From assembly GCA_934182615.1 (NCBI GenBank), contig CAKPRO010000012.1, forward strand, positions 1 to 38,360: a stretch of 38,360 nucleotides of DNA. Reading direction: 5' to 3'. A model generated the notes under the pieces. It did no database searches. It was not told the origin of the DNA and saw only the letters and a program-made list of their open reading frames with translations. This DNA comes from an uncultured Bacilli bacterium. GTDB lineage: Bacteria > Bacillota_I > Bacilli_A > RF39 > UBA660. Within the stretch, counting starts at the first letter, position 1. Each line of letters opens with the position of its first letter. Positions 8,203 through 15,512 of this stretch are shown here, in pieces. Made by a program: the position numbers and the translations under genes.

Positions 8203-8247
8203 TTTTGTTGGAGGATATTAGATATTGGGACCATCTAATATACAAAA
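8203..8247 (+). ncRNA. Structured 5' leader of rplM (probable L13 autoregulatory leader)
   Basis: TTTTGT pairs with ACAAAA, an asymmetric TGGAGG bulge follows, then a 9-bp stem ATATTAGAT/ATCTAATAT closes loop ATTGGGACC. Bacillota rplM genes often have an L13 leader that represses translation when L13 is in excess. The position and the single bulged stem-loop fit, but identity with the known family was not tested. Confidence 0.6.
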
Positions 8248-8283
8248 ACGAACTTATAAAATATTAAAAGGAGAAGAAAAAGA

Positions 8284-8727
8284 ATGAAAACAACATTTAT
8301 GCAATCAAAAGAAACAGTAAACAGAACTTGGTATGTTATAGATGCTAAAGACATTCCTCTAGGAAGAGTAGCTAGTAAAGCCGCTACTATATTAAGAGGA
8401 AAACATAAAGTAACATATACACCACATGTTGACTGTGGAGACTATGTTATCATTGTAAATGCTGATAAAGTAGCATTAACTGGTAACAAACTAGAGGGAA
8501 AGATTTATTATGATCACTCTAGATATGTAGGTGGTTTAAGAGAAAGAACTGCTAAAGAAATGAGACAAAATTATCCAGTAGAAATGGTAGAAAGAGCTGT
8601 AAAAGGAATGCTTCCACATAATAGACTTGGAAGACAAATGTACAAAAAATTATTTGTATATGCAGGTGAAGACCACAAACATGCTGCTCAAATGCCAAAA
8701 GTATTAGAAATGGGAGGTAACAAATAA
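8284..8727 (+). CDS. rplM: 50S ribosomal protein L13
   Basis: A full-length 147-residue L13. Recognised by WYVIDAKDIPLGRVASKAA, the ILRGKHKVTYTPHVDCGDYV block, and the C-terminal GMLPHNRLGRQMYKKLFVY block. L13 binds 23S rRNA early in 50S assembly. The gene is preceded by AAAGGAGAAG and a structured leader, and its stop overlaps the rpsI start by one base (TAATG), so the two are translationally coupled. It is the usual first gene of this two-gene operon in Bacillota. Confidence 0.98.
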   Translation: MKTTFMQSKETVNRTWYVIDAKDIPLGRVASKAATILRGKHKVTYTPHVDCGDYVIIVNADKVALTGNKLEGKIYYDHSRYVGGLRERTAKEMRQNYPVEMVERAVKGMLPHNRLGRQMYKKLFVYAGEDHKHAAQMPKVLEMGGNK

Positions 8728-9146
8728 TGGCTAAAGAAAAAAGAAGTTTTTATGGAACTGGTAGAAGAAAAGGTTCAGTAGCTAAAGTTACATTAACTCC
8801 AGGTACTGGTAAAATAACTGTAAATGGTAGAGATGTTCACGAATACATGCCATATGAAGTATTAGTAATGGATTTAAAACAACCATTAGTAGTAACTAAT
8901 AACGAAAACACATTTGATGTTAATGCAGAAGTTATTGGTGGTGGTTTCTCAGGACAAACTGGTGCTATCAGACTTGGTATTACAAGAGCATTACTAGTAT
9001 ATGATGAAGATAATGCTGCTAACGAAGATTCATATAGAAGAATTCTTAAAGCAAATGGATTTGTAACTAGAGATCCAAGAGTTAAAGAAAGAAAGAAATA
9101 TGGTCTTAAAGGTGCAAGAAGAGCTCCACAATTTAGTAAGAGATAA
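8727..9146 (+). CDS. rpsI: 30S ribosomal protein S9
   Basis: A full-length 139-residue S9 with the family's N-terminal YGTGRRKGSVAKV, the central GGGFSGQTGAIRLGITRAL block and the basic C-terminal tail KKYGLKGARRAPQFSKR, which reaches the P-site tRNA in the 30S subunit. It starts on the last base of the rplM stop codon and ends the operon; a terminator follows directly. Confidence 0.98.
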   Translation: MAKEKRSFYGTGRRKGSVAKVTLTPGTGKITVNGRDVHEYMPYEVLVMDLKQPLVVTNNENTFDVNAEVIGGGFSGQTGAIRLGITRALLVYDEDNAANEDSYRRILKANGFVTRDPRVKERKKYGLKGARRAPQFSKR

Positions 9147-9149
9147 TTT

Positions 9150-9183
9150 AGAAGAGGTTACATTAATTGTAACTTCTTTTTGT
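9150..9183 (+). terminator. Terminator of rplM-rpsI
   Basis: GTTACA pairs with TGTAAC, extended by AGAAG/CTTCT with a small bulge, then TTTTTG. Confidence 0.8.
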
Positions 9184-9207
9184 ATGTAATAATGTCTTAT
9201 ATATGAT

Positions 9208-9277
9208 AGATATGGTTGATATATCATTTATAGACTACAGACTATAAATGACACTGGAAGACAATAGGCTGAAAGTG
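9208..9277. repeat. Triple-hairpin intergenic element, copy E (inverted relative to A-C)
   Basis: Read on the plus strand: a small hairpin ATAT/ATAT with loop GGTTG (complement of the CAACC-type loop), then CATTTATAG/CTATAAATG (loop ACTACAGA), then a decayed hairpin CACT...AGTG whose interior GAAGACAATAGGCT matches the loop side of copy F. The reverse complement has the same order as A, B and C. Confidence 0.65.
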
Positions 9278-9309
9278 CATAAAAAATATGTAAAGAAAGT
9301 GTAATTGTA

Positions 9310-9338
9310 TTGAAATTTTAACTTGACTTTGCTATCAT
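9310..9338 (+). promoter_or_regulatory. Probable promoter of ppdK
   Basis: TTGAAA, 17 bp, TATCAT preceded by TGC (extended -10). It gives a very short leader of about 12 nt that still includes the GAGGAG ribosome binding site. Confidence 0.5.
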
Positions 9339-9356
9339 AATATATGAGGAGATGAT

Positions 9357-11993
9357 ATGATGACAAAATATGTTTATGCCTTTAAAGAAGGAAATAAAGA
9401 TATGAGAAACTTACTTGGTGGTAAAGGTGCTAATTTAGCAGAAATGACTAATTTAGGATTACCTATACCTCAAGGATTTACTATTTCAACAGAGGCTTGT
9501 ACTAATTATTATGATAATGGTAAAGAAATATCTGAAGAGATAGAATCTCAAATCTTTAAAGCACTAGAAGATTTAGAAAAATTACAAGGAAAGAAGTTTG
9601 GTGATATAAATAATCCATTACTTGTATCAGTAAGAAGTGGTGCTAGAGCAAGTATGCCAGGTATGATGGATACAATACTTAATCTAGGATTAAATGATGT
9701 AGCAGTAGAAGGATTTGCTAAAAAGACTGGTAATCCTAGATTTGCTTATGATTCTTATAGAAGATTTATTCAAATGTATTCAGATGTAGTAATGGAAGTA
9801 AATAAATCTTTCTTTGAAAAAATAATAGATGAATTAAAAGAAGAGAAAGGTGTTCATTATGATACTGAACTTACAGTAGAAGATTTAAAAGAATTAGTAA
9901 ATAGATTTAAAAAAGTATATAGTGATCACATGAATGGTGAAGAGTTCCCTCAAGAACCTAGAGAACAATTAATGGGAGCAGTTAAAGCAGTATTCCGTTC
10001 TTGGGATAATCCTAGAGCTATCGTTTATAGAAGAATGAATGATATACCAGGAGATTGGGGTACTGCGGTTAATGTACAATCAATGGTATTTGGTAATATG
10101 GGAAATACTTCAGGTACTGGTGTTGCCTTTACTAGAGATCCTGCTACTGGTGAAAAAGGTATTTATGGTGAATACTTAATTAATGCACAAGGAGAAGATG
10201 TAGTCGCAGGTGTTAGAACTCCTGAGCCTATTACTAAACTAGAAGAAGATTTACCAGAATGTTATAAAGAGTTTATGACTCTTGCTCAAAAACTAGAAAA
10301 TCATTATAGAGATATGCAAGATATGGAGTTTACTATTGAGGAAGGTAAGTTATATTTTTTACAAACAAGAAATGGTAAGAGAACTGCACAAGCTGCAATT
10401 AAGATTGCTTGTGATCTAGTAGATGAAGGCATGATTACTCCAGAGGAGGCAGTACTTAGAATTGATGCTAAGAGTCTAGATCAATTACTTCATCCAACAT
10501 TTGATGCTCTAGAATTAAAGAAGAGTACTTCTATTGGTGAAGGATTACCTGCTAGTCCTGGTGCCGCTGCTGGCATGGTAGTATTTACTGCTGAAGAAGC
10601 AAAAGCATTAGGTAAAGGTGGTAAAGGAAAGAGAGTAGTACTTGTAAGACTAGAGACTACCCCTGAAGATATTGAAGGTATGGTTGCCTCTCAAGGTATT
10701 TTAACTGTAAGAGGTGGAAGAACTTCTCATGCTGCCGTTGTTGCTAGAGGTATGGGTACATGCTGTGTAGCAGGTTGTGGTGCTATTAATATTAATGAAG
10801 AAAAGGAAGAATTTACTTTAGGCGGTAAGACATTCCATAAGGGAGATTATATTTCACTTGATGGTAACACTGGTAAAATATATGCAGGAGATATTCCTAC
10901 TAAAGAGGCTACAGTAAGTGGTGATTTTGGTAGAATAATGAAGTGGGCTGACGAATATAGAACACTAGGTGTTAGAACTAATGCTGATAATCCTAGAGAT
11001 ACTGCTAAAGCTATTGAACTAGGAGCAGAAGGTATAGGACTATGTAGAACTGAGCATATGTTCTTTGAAGAAGATAGAATACCTAAGATTAGAAAGATGA
11101 TTCTATCAGAAACAGTAGAAGATAGAACAAAAGCTTTAGATGAATTAATCCCATTCCAAAAAGGTGATTTTAAAGCTATGTATAAAGAGTTAAAGAATCT
11201 TCCAATGACTGTTAGATACTTAGATCCACCATTACATGAATTCTTACCTACTTTAGAAGAAGATATAATTGCTTTAGCAAAAGATATGAATGTTACTGTA
11301 GAACACTTAAAGAATAAGATAGCAGAATTACATGAATTTAATCCAATGATGGGTCATAGAGGATGTAGACTTGCTGTTACTTATCCAGAGATTGCTAGAA
11401 TGCAAACTAGGGCTTTAATGGAAGCCGCTATTGAAGTTAAAGAAGAAGATGGTTATGATATTACACCTGAGATTATGATACCTTTAGTAGGAGAAGAAAA
11501 AGAACTTAAGTTTGTTAAAGATATCGTTGTAGAAGTAGCTGAAGAAGTTAAGAGAGAATATAATTCTGATATGAAATATCATATTGGTACTATGATAGAA
11601 ATACCAAGAGCAGCCTTAACTGCAGATGCTATCGCAAAAGAAGCAGAGTTCTTCTCATTTGGTACTAATGATTTAACCCAAATGACATTTGGCTTCTCTA
11701 GAGATGATGCTGGTAAATTCTTAGATGCTTATTATCAAAATAAGATATATGAAATAGATCCATTTGCTAAATTAGACCAAGTAGGAGTAGGACAGCTTGT
11801 TAAGATGGCTGCAGAAAAGGGTAGAAATACTAGACCTGATATTAAACTTGGTATATGTGGAGAACATGGTGGAGAACCAACATCTGTTGAGTTCTGTCAT
11901 AATATAGGACTAAACTATGTATCTTGTTCACCATATAGAGTTCCTATTGCTAGATTAGCTGCTGCTCAAGCTAAATTAAAAGAGACTATGTAA
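9357..11993 (+). CDS. ppdK: Pyruvate, phosphate dikinase
   Basis: An 878-residue, full-length PPDK that interconverts pyruvate, ATP and phosphate with PEP, AMP and pyrophosphate. Seen in order: the ATP-grasp nucleotide-binding domain (GGKGANLAEM near residue 22, SVRSGARASMPGMMDT near 97), the swivelling phosphohistidine domain with GGRTSHAAVVARG, and the C-terminal PEP/pyruvate barrel with GLCRTEHMFFEEDRI, MMGHRGCRL, SFGTNDLTQMTFGF and GICGEHGGEP, which holds the catalytic Cys. The Thr before the phospho-His is the usual regulatory site. The RBS GAGGAG serves ATG 9357 or 9360. It is monocistronic, with an extended -10 promoter and a strong terminator. In anaerobes it often works glycolytically with pyrophosphate (established for the family). 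Confidence 0.98.
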   Translation: MMTKYVYAFKEGNKDMRNLLGGKGANLAEMTNLGLPIPQGFTISTEACTNYYDNGKEISEEIESQIFKALEDLEKLQGKKFGDINNPLLVSVRSGARASMPGMMDTILNLGLNDVAVEGFAKKTGNPRFAYDSYRRFIQMYSDVVMEVNKSFFEKIIDELKEEKGVHYDTELTVEDLKELVNRFKKVYSDHMNGEEFPQEPREQLMGAVKAVFRSWDNPRAIVYRRMNDIPGDWGTAVNVQSMVFGNMGNTSGTGVAFTRDPATGEKGIYGEYLINAQGEDVVAGVRTPEPITKLEEDLPECYKEFMTLAQKLENHYRDMQDMEFTIEEGKLYFLQTRNGKRTAQAAIKIACDLVDEGMITPEEAVLRIDAKSLDQLLHPTFDALELKKSTSIGEGLPASPGAAAGMVVFTAEEAKALGKGGKGKRVVLVRLETTPEDIEGMVASQGILTVRGGRTSHAAVVARGMGTCCVAGCGAININEEKEEFTLGGKTFHKGDYISLDGNTGKIYAGDIPTKEATVSGDFGRIMKWADEYRTLGVRTNADNPRDTAKAIELGAEGIGLCRTEHMFFEEDRIPKIRKMILSETVEDRTKALDELIPFQKGDFKAMYKELKNLPMTVRYLDPPLHEFLPTLEEDIIALAKDMNVTVEHLKNKIAELHEFNPMMGHRGCRLAVTYPEIARMQTRALMEAAIEVKEEDGYDITPEIMIPLVGEEKELKFVKDIVVEVAEEVKREYNSDMKYHIGTMIEIPRAALTADAIAKEAEFFSFGTNDLTQMTFGFSRDDAGKFLDAYYQNKIYEIDPFAKLDQVGVGQLVKMAAEKGRNTRPDIKLGICGEHGGEPTSVEFCHNIGLNYVSCSPYRVPIARLAAAQAKLKETM

Positions 11994-12000
11994 TTATTAT

Positions 12001-12036
12001 AAGAACTTAGATAAGTTATTTATCTAGGTTCTTTTT
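12001..12036 (+). terminator. Strong terminator of ppdK
   Basis: A 14-bp stem AAGAACTTAGATAA/TTATCTAGGTTCTT with one wobble pair and a 5-nt loop, followed by TTT. Confidence 0.85.
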
Positions 12037-12041
12037 ATATG

Positions 12042-12118
12042 CACTATAAGCCTAACTTCGTTAGTCTTATTAGTGTTATTTGGAGCCATCGGTCTCCAAA
12101 TAAGTATCAACCATACTT
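12042..12118. repeat. Triple-hairpin intergenic element, copy C
   Basis: Hairpin 1 is imperfect (CACTA-TAAGCCTAAC against GTTAGTCTTATTAGTG). Hairpin 2 pairs TTATTTGGAG with CTCCAAATAA (loop CCATCGGT). Hairpin 3 pairs AAGTAT with ATACTT across CAACC. It directly abuts the truncated start of the surface-protein remnant that follows. Confidence 0.75.
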
Positions 12119-12127
12119 ATTATATTT

Positions 12128-12577
12128 GGAGTAAAGAATGTAATTTATTCATATGAATTCTTAGAAAATACTGGAGAACAAACTATAGATGGAAAAGCAA
12201 ATTCATTTAAGATTGTGATAGATGCCGATGATACTAAATTTGTTTCATTAGAAATAGATGGAGCTTTATATGAAAAAGATGCAGATTATACAGTTAAACA
12301 TGGAAGTACAATTATTGAGTTTACATCTACAGGTTTAGCAAAATTAAATGCTTTATCAAAAGGAGAACATAATGTTACAGTAACATTTACTGATGAAGTA
12401 ATTAATGGTAAGATTACTGTTAATGCTGTTAATCTTCCTGTTAGTCCACAAAATCCTAGTATGGATAATCCAAAAACATATGATGGAATCTTTACATATA
12501 TAGCAATATTGGTTGTAAGTATTCTAGGTTTAATTACAGCAGTAATTATAGGAAAGAAAAGAGCTAGAATTAACTAG
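12128..12577 (+). pseudogene. 5'-truncated cell-surface protein remnant (X2-like Ig domain plus C-terminal anchor)
   Basis: Coding potential begins abruptly after hairpin element C. The frame reads VIYSYEFLENTGEQTIDG onward with no credible start codon, RBS or signal peptide; the first usable start is a GTG at 12215 inside the domain. Residues to ~120 form an X2-like bacterial Ig domain (LEIDGALYEKDADYTVKHGS, LSKGEHNVTVTFTD). It ends with a Pro/Asn linker (LPVSPQNPSMDNPKTYDG), a transmembrane helix and a KKRAR tail, like a degenerate sortase-type anchor. It is the last ~150 residues of what was a large surface protein. A wobble-containing hairpin at its end may be a terminator. Confidence 0.7.
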
Positions 12578-12585
12578 TTCTTTTC
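12556..12585 (+). terminator. Possible terminator of the surface-protein remnant
   Basis: GAAAAGAGCTAG pairs with CTAGTTCTTTTC (one G-U pair) across AATTAA. It overlaps the last codons and has only a poor T-tract. Confidence 0.45.
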
Positions 12586-12596
12586 CTCAATTAAAT

Positions 12597-12937
12597 ATGA
12601 AACTAAAAAGAAAAATAATTATTATAATAGTGGTAGTTATAACAATTGTAATTTTAATATCTGGATATTTATTACTTACAAATAAAAAAATAATAAGCTT
12701 ATAGGATTTTGGACAATAGATGGTTATACTAATTATGAGTTTTTAGAAAATGATAAAGGAAATTTAGTATTGCCACATAAAAAAATGGAATTTACTTATA
12801 AAATTAAAGATAATAAATTAAGTATAGATTTTAAAGATGAAAATGCTATTGATAAATGTTATGAATATAATTTTGAGGGTAAAAAATTAGTTATTAGAGA
12901 TATTAATAATAATGTCTTTAATTTACAAAAAAAATAA
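12597..12937 (+). pseudogene. DUF5640-type membrane-anchored protein split by a frameshift
   Basis: ATG 12597 begins a protein with a basic start and one transmembrane helix (MKLKRKIIIIIVVV onward) that stops after 35 codons. The -1 frame continues with GFWTIDGYTNYEF, GNLVLPHKKMEFTYKIKD, KLSIDFKDENA and YEYNFEGKKLVI, the pattern of DUF5640 domains. The break lies at a run of seven A (12684-12690). One extra A would restore a single ~113-residue protein with a TNKKNNKLIGFW junction. No good RBS is seen. It may be a recent inactivation, a sequencing error in the run, or slippage. It lies next to another remnant, which favours decay. Confidence 0.65.
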
Positions 12938-12940
12938 TTT

Positions 12941-12966
12941 AAAGAACTAGAAATAGTTCTTTTTTA
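12941..12966. terminator. Bidirectional terminator
   Basis: A perfect 9-bp stem AAAGAACTA/TAGTTCTTT with loop GAAA, followed by TTTT on the plus strand and by an AT-rich run on the minus strand. It lies between the DUF5640 remnant and the convergent gene. Confidence 0.75.
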
Positions 12967-13216
12967 TTGTATTATTAATAATATCTCCAACTTTTTCTAG
13001 AGTATCTTTAGTAACAGGAGTATTACCATTACTTATATGACTTTTCCATTCTTTATTAAAAGTATAACTACCATTAGTACATAGCGTTTGGGCTATTAAC
13101 ATTATCCAGTTACCAACAGCATTTTGTTCAGTACTAGATAGATTATCTATAAGAGCAAGACCTATAACAAAGGCTAGGGTAGTTAATGCTTTATCTTCAA
13201 TATTTTGATTATTCAT
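12947..13216 (-). CDS. Small protein of unknown function
   Basis: An 89-residue protein. A helical, mildly hydrophobic N-terminal half (LTTLAFVIGLALIDNLSS, then GNWIMLIAQTLCTNGSY) is followed by a polar tail. This looks like a small soluble or membrane-associated helical protein, and no catalytic motif is visible. It is convergent with the DUF5640 remnant and shares a terminator with it. Upstream of its ATG there is no strong Shine-Dalgarno sequence, which is unusual here. I do not recognise the family. Confidence 0.55.
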   Translation of the reverse strand: MNNQNIEDKALTTLAFVIGLALIDNLSSTEQNAVGNWIMLIAQTLCTNGSYTFNKEWKSHISNGNTPVTKDTLEKVGDIINNTIKKNYF

Positions 13217-13279
13217 AGTAAATTTTATTCATTAACAGCATAAAATAGTAAAAAATAGTTAAAATAATTATTTAACTTA

Positions 13280-13308
13280 TTGACATCATAGTATAAAAAT
13301 GGTATACT
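13280..13308 (+). promoter_or_regulatory. Promoter of the tRNA-Ile2/tRNA-Leu operon
   Basis: TTGACA, 17 bp, TATACT. The predicted start is about 80 nt before the first tRNA; the leader shows no clear structure. Confidence 0.8.
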
Positions 13309-13397
13309 TAATATGTTCTTCAAGAAGGATGCTCTAACAATAGTAGATAGCATTTACCTTGTATAAGAAGTTTATAGTTTATAATTTATATAGTGAT

Positions 13398-13474
13398 GGA
13401 CCCTTAGCTCAGTTGGTTAGAGCATCCGGCTCATAACCGGGCGGTCGCAGGTTCGAGTCCTGCAGGGTCCACCA
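13398..13474 (+). tRNA. tRNA with CAU anticodon, most likely tRNA-Ile2 (lysidine type)
   Basis: A 77-nt tRNA with acceptor GGACCCT/AGGGTCC, anticodon loop CTCATAA and encoded CCA. Its sequence pattern (GGACC start, GGCTCATAACC anticodon arm) resembles the Bacillus tRNA-Ile2, whose CAU anticodon is modified by TilS to read AUA, more than elongator tRNA-Met. Automated tools may call it Met. Confidence 0.85.
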
Positions 13475-13481
13475 GAATTGT

Positions 13482-13565
13482 GCGGGTGTGGCGAAATTGG
13501 CAGACGCGCTAGACTTAGGATCTAGTGGTTTATCCGTGGGGGTTCAAGTCCCTTCACCCGCACCA
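13482..13565 (+). tRNA. tRNA-Leu (UAG)
   Basis: An 84-nt class II tRNA: acceptor GCGGGTG/CACCCGC, anticodon loop CTTAGGA (anticodon TAG), a short variable arm, T loop GTTCAAGTC and encoded CCA. It lies 7 nt after the previous tRNA, with a shared promoter and terminator. Confidence 0.93.
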
Positions 13566-13575
13566 AATAGTACTT

Positions 13576-13609
13576 AAAAGAGTTTGAAAAAAAACAAACT
13601 CTTTTTTTG
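13576..13609 (+). terminator. Terminator of the tRNA operon
   Basis: AAAGAGTTTG pairs with CAAACTCTTT across an A-rich loop, followed by TTTT. Confidence 0.85.
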
Positions 13610-13618
13610 TACTATTTT

Positions 13619-13648
13619 ACTCGAACTTACTTAACCGCCCGTTATGAG
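13619..13648 (-). other. Relic of a CAU-anticodon tRNA 3' half, inverted
   Basis: The reverse complement of this stretch reads CTCATAACGGGCGGT, then a short gap, then AGTTCGAGT. It matches 13430-13458 of the tRNA-Ile2 gene (anticodon loop through T loop) apart from one deletion and a few changes in the variable region. No acceptor stem follows, so it is a dead fragment. The rest of the gap 13649-13945 is AT-rich and holds only a doubtful 29-codon reading frame at 13716-13805 (MINKKYNKLFKEVVTYDLDK start, no RBS). Confidence 0.6.
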
Positions 13649-13945
13649 TTTCAAATACTTAGAATGACAATATACAATTAAAATATTTCAATTATACTAT
13701 ACAAGAAGATTTTTAATGATTAATAAAAAATATAATAAATTATTTAAAGAAGTTGTTACTTATGATCTAGATAAAATGAAATACTCATGTGATGATATGT
13801 TCTAATATAATAAATATAAAATTACAAATAAAAAAAATAAGAAAGTGGTAAATAAAATTACTGCTTTTTAAATTTTATATATAATTAAATAAAAAAATAT
13901 GATAAAATAATATATGTAGATATTTTATACATAGGAAGTGGTAGT

Positions 13946-14653
13946 ATGGATCAAAAAAAGATAGGTAACTTAATAAAAGAACTTCGTAAAAAAAATAATT
14001 TAACCCAGGAGAAATTTGCAGAAAAATATGGTGTAACATATCAGGCTGTTAGTAAGTGGGAGAATGGTAAAAATATTCCTGATATATCATTACTTAAACA
14101 AATATGTGATGATTATAATATTAATATCAATGACCTATTAGAAGGTAAAAATAGTGAGAATACTCAAAGTAAAAAAGTAAATAAGAAAAAAATAATATAT
14201 ATTTCATTAGGAGTATTATTACTTATATTAATGATAATTTTATTTATTGTATTTCATGATGATTCTTTTACATTTAAAACAGTATCTTCAAATTGTTCTA
14301 ATTTTGAAATATCAGGTAGTATAGCATATAATAAAAATAAATCATATATATATATATCTAATATAGATTACTGTGGTGGTACTGATGATAATTTATATAA
14401 AAAAATAGAATGTATATTATATGAAGAACACGGTATGGTTAAAGAGAAGATAGGTAGTTATACTTATGAAAAAGATAGTAACATTAAGTTAAATGACTTT
14501 TTAAAAGATGTAAATTTCAGTATAGATAACTTTGCTAAAGAATGTAAGAATATTGAGAATAGTACCATTACATTAGAGATAAGTGCCACTAATGAAGAAG
14601 ATAAAACTACTATTTATAAAGTTCCCTTATCAATGAATAAGAGTTGTAATTAA
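13946..14653 (+). CDS. Membrane-anchored XRE-family transcriptional regulator
   Basis: A 235-residue protein. Residues ~5-60 are an XRE/Cro helix-turn-helix (IGNLIKELRKKNNLTQEKFA, VTYQAVSKWENGKNIPDISL). A Lys-rich stretch and one transmembrane segment follow (~78-97), then an outer domain of ~135 residues with four cysteines (SSNCSNF, IDYCGG, KIECILY, AKECKN). DNA binding inside and a possible sensor domain outside suggest a one-component membrane regulator (inference). The RBS is GGAAGTGG. The thioredoxin-like gene follows 84 bp downstream with its own promoter containing a TTAAG palindrome, a possible target. Confidence 0.8.
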   Translation: MDQKKIGNLIKELRKKNNLTQEKFAEKYGVTYQAVSKWENGKNIPDISLLKQICDDYNININDLLEGKNSENTQSKKVNKKKIIYISLGVLLLILMIILFIVFHDDSFTFKTVSSNCSNFEISGSIAYNKNKSYIYISNIDYCGGTDDNLYKKIECILYEEHGMVKEKIGSYTYEKDSNIKLNDFLKDVNFSIDNFAKECKNIENSTITLEISATNEEDKTTIYKVPLSMNKSCN

Positions 14654-14671
14654 ACTCAACCTTAAGTTTAG

Positions 14672-14700
14672 TTAATTCAACTTAAGTTATATAGTAAAAT
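14672..14700 (+). promoter_or_regulatory. Promoter of the thioredoxin-like gene with an AACTTAAGTT palindrome
   Basis: TTAATT, 17 bp, TAAAAT. A perfect 10-bp palindrome AACTTAAGTT lies in the spacer, and TCAAC(C)TTAAGTT occurs twice in direct orientation (about 14656-14668 and 14677-14688), as expected of an operator. Confidence 0.45.
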
Positions 14701-14737
14701 AATAATAAGTAATTTATACTGAGTATGAGGTGAAAAG

Positions 14738-15340
14738 ATGAAGAAGAAAATAATAATTATAATAGGAGTAGTTTTAGTTATAGCGTTAGGAGTTTTAGGA
14801 TATCTTTATTTAAATAAAGAAAAAAATACCAATGTAGATGGTAAGAAATTCGCCGCAGAATATACTAGTGTTACAGAAGATAATGTCTTTGTATATAAAA
14901 CTATAGATGAAATAATTAATATATTAGAACATGGAACAGGAGTAGTATATTTAGGCTTTCCAGAGTGTCCTTGGTGTACTGCTTACGTACCATATTTAAA
15001 TGAAGTAGCTAAGGCAAACAGTGTAGATAAAGTTTACTACTACAATATTTATAATGATAGAAAAGAAAATAATGATAATTATAAGAAACTAGTAGATATC
15101 CTTAAAGAATATTTAAAATTTGATGAAGAAGGAAATAAGAGAATATATGCTCCATCTGTAATAGCGGTCAAAGATGGTGAAATATTAGACTTTGACGACG
15201 AAACTGCTTGGGACACTAAAGGTTATAAAACCCCAGAAGAATATTGGAAGAATGAAGACTTAGATGGCTTAAAGGAAAAACTTACTAAAATGTTTGAAGA
15301 AACTAAACTTAATGTTTGTACAAGTGACTGTAATAAATAA
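14738..15340 (+). CDS. Membrane-anchored thioredoxin-like protein
   Basis: A 200-residue protein with one N-terminal transmembrane anchor (residues ~4-26) and an extracytoplasmic thioredoxin fold. The active-site motif is FPECPWC (C77 and C80), with the cis-Pro loop at IYAPSVIAVKDGE. The C-terminal tail has a second CxxxC pair (CTSDC). Similar lipoprotein or anchored thioredoxins reduce or form disulfides outside the membrane; partners might be the Cys-bearing sensor domain encoded upstream or the Cys-rich pilin-like proteins (inference). The RBS is GAGGTG. A strong terminator follows. Confidence 0.8.
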   Translation: MKKKIIIIIGVVLVIALGVLGYLYLNKEKNTNVDGKKFAAEYTSVTEDNVFVYKTIDEIINILEHGTGVVYLGFPECPWCTAYVPYLNEVAKANSVDKVYYYNIYNDRKENNDNYKKLVDILKEYLKFDEEGNKRIYAPSVIAVKDGEILDFDDETAWDTKGYKTPEEYWKNEDLDGLKEKLTKMFEETKLNVCTSDCNK

Positions 15341-15349
15341 AAAACAAAG

Positions 15350-15389
15350 AATAGAATATGATAAATTTAAATCATATTCTATTTTTTTT
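15350..15389 (+). terminator. Strong terminator of the thioredoxin-like gene
   Basis: A 13-bp stem AATAGAATATGAT/ATCATATTCTATT with a short loop, then a run of T. Confidence 0.9.
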
Positions 15390-15410
15390 GAAAAAATAGA
15401 AAAAAATCTT

Positions 15411-15460
15411 AAAAAGAGGTAAAAATCAAAAATAAAAGTGTATTAATATATGAAGGGAGG
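15411..15460 (+). repeat. 50-bp direct repeat, copy 1 (leader of the bacteriocin region)
   Basis: Identical to 15904-15953 apart from one base (C15427 versus T15920), at an offset of 493 bp. It contains GTGTATTAATAT and ends in an AAGGGAGG ribosome binding site. Here the RBS leads to ATG 15469 followed at once by ACT TAG, so no protein results. Confidence 0.85.
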
Positions 15461-15512
15461 AAAACAATATGACTTAGAATAAATTTATTTAAAGAATAAC
15501 AGGGAGTTAAAT

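Noticed and set aside
13716..13805. 29-codon open frame after the tRNA operon
   Set aside because: No RBS, no recognisable motif, and such frames are expected by chance in AT-rich DNA.
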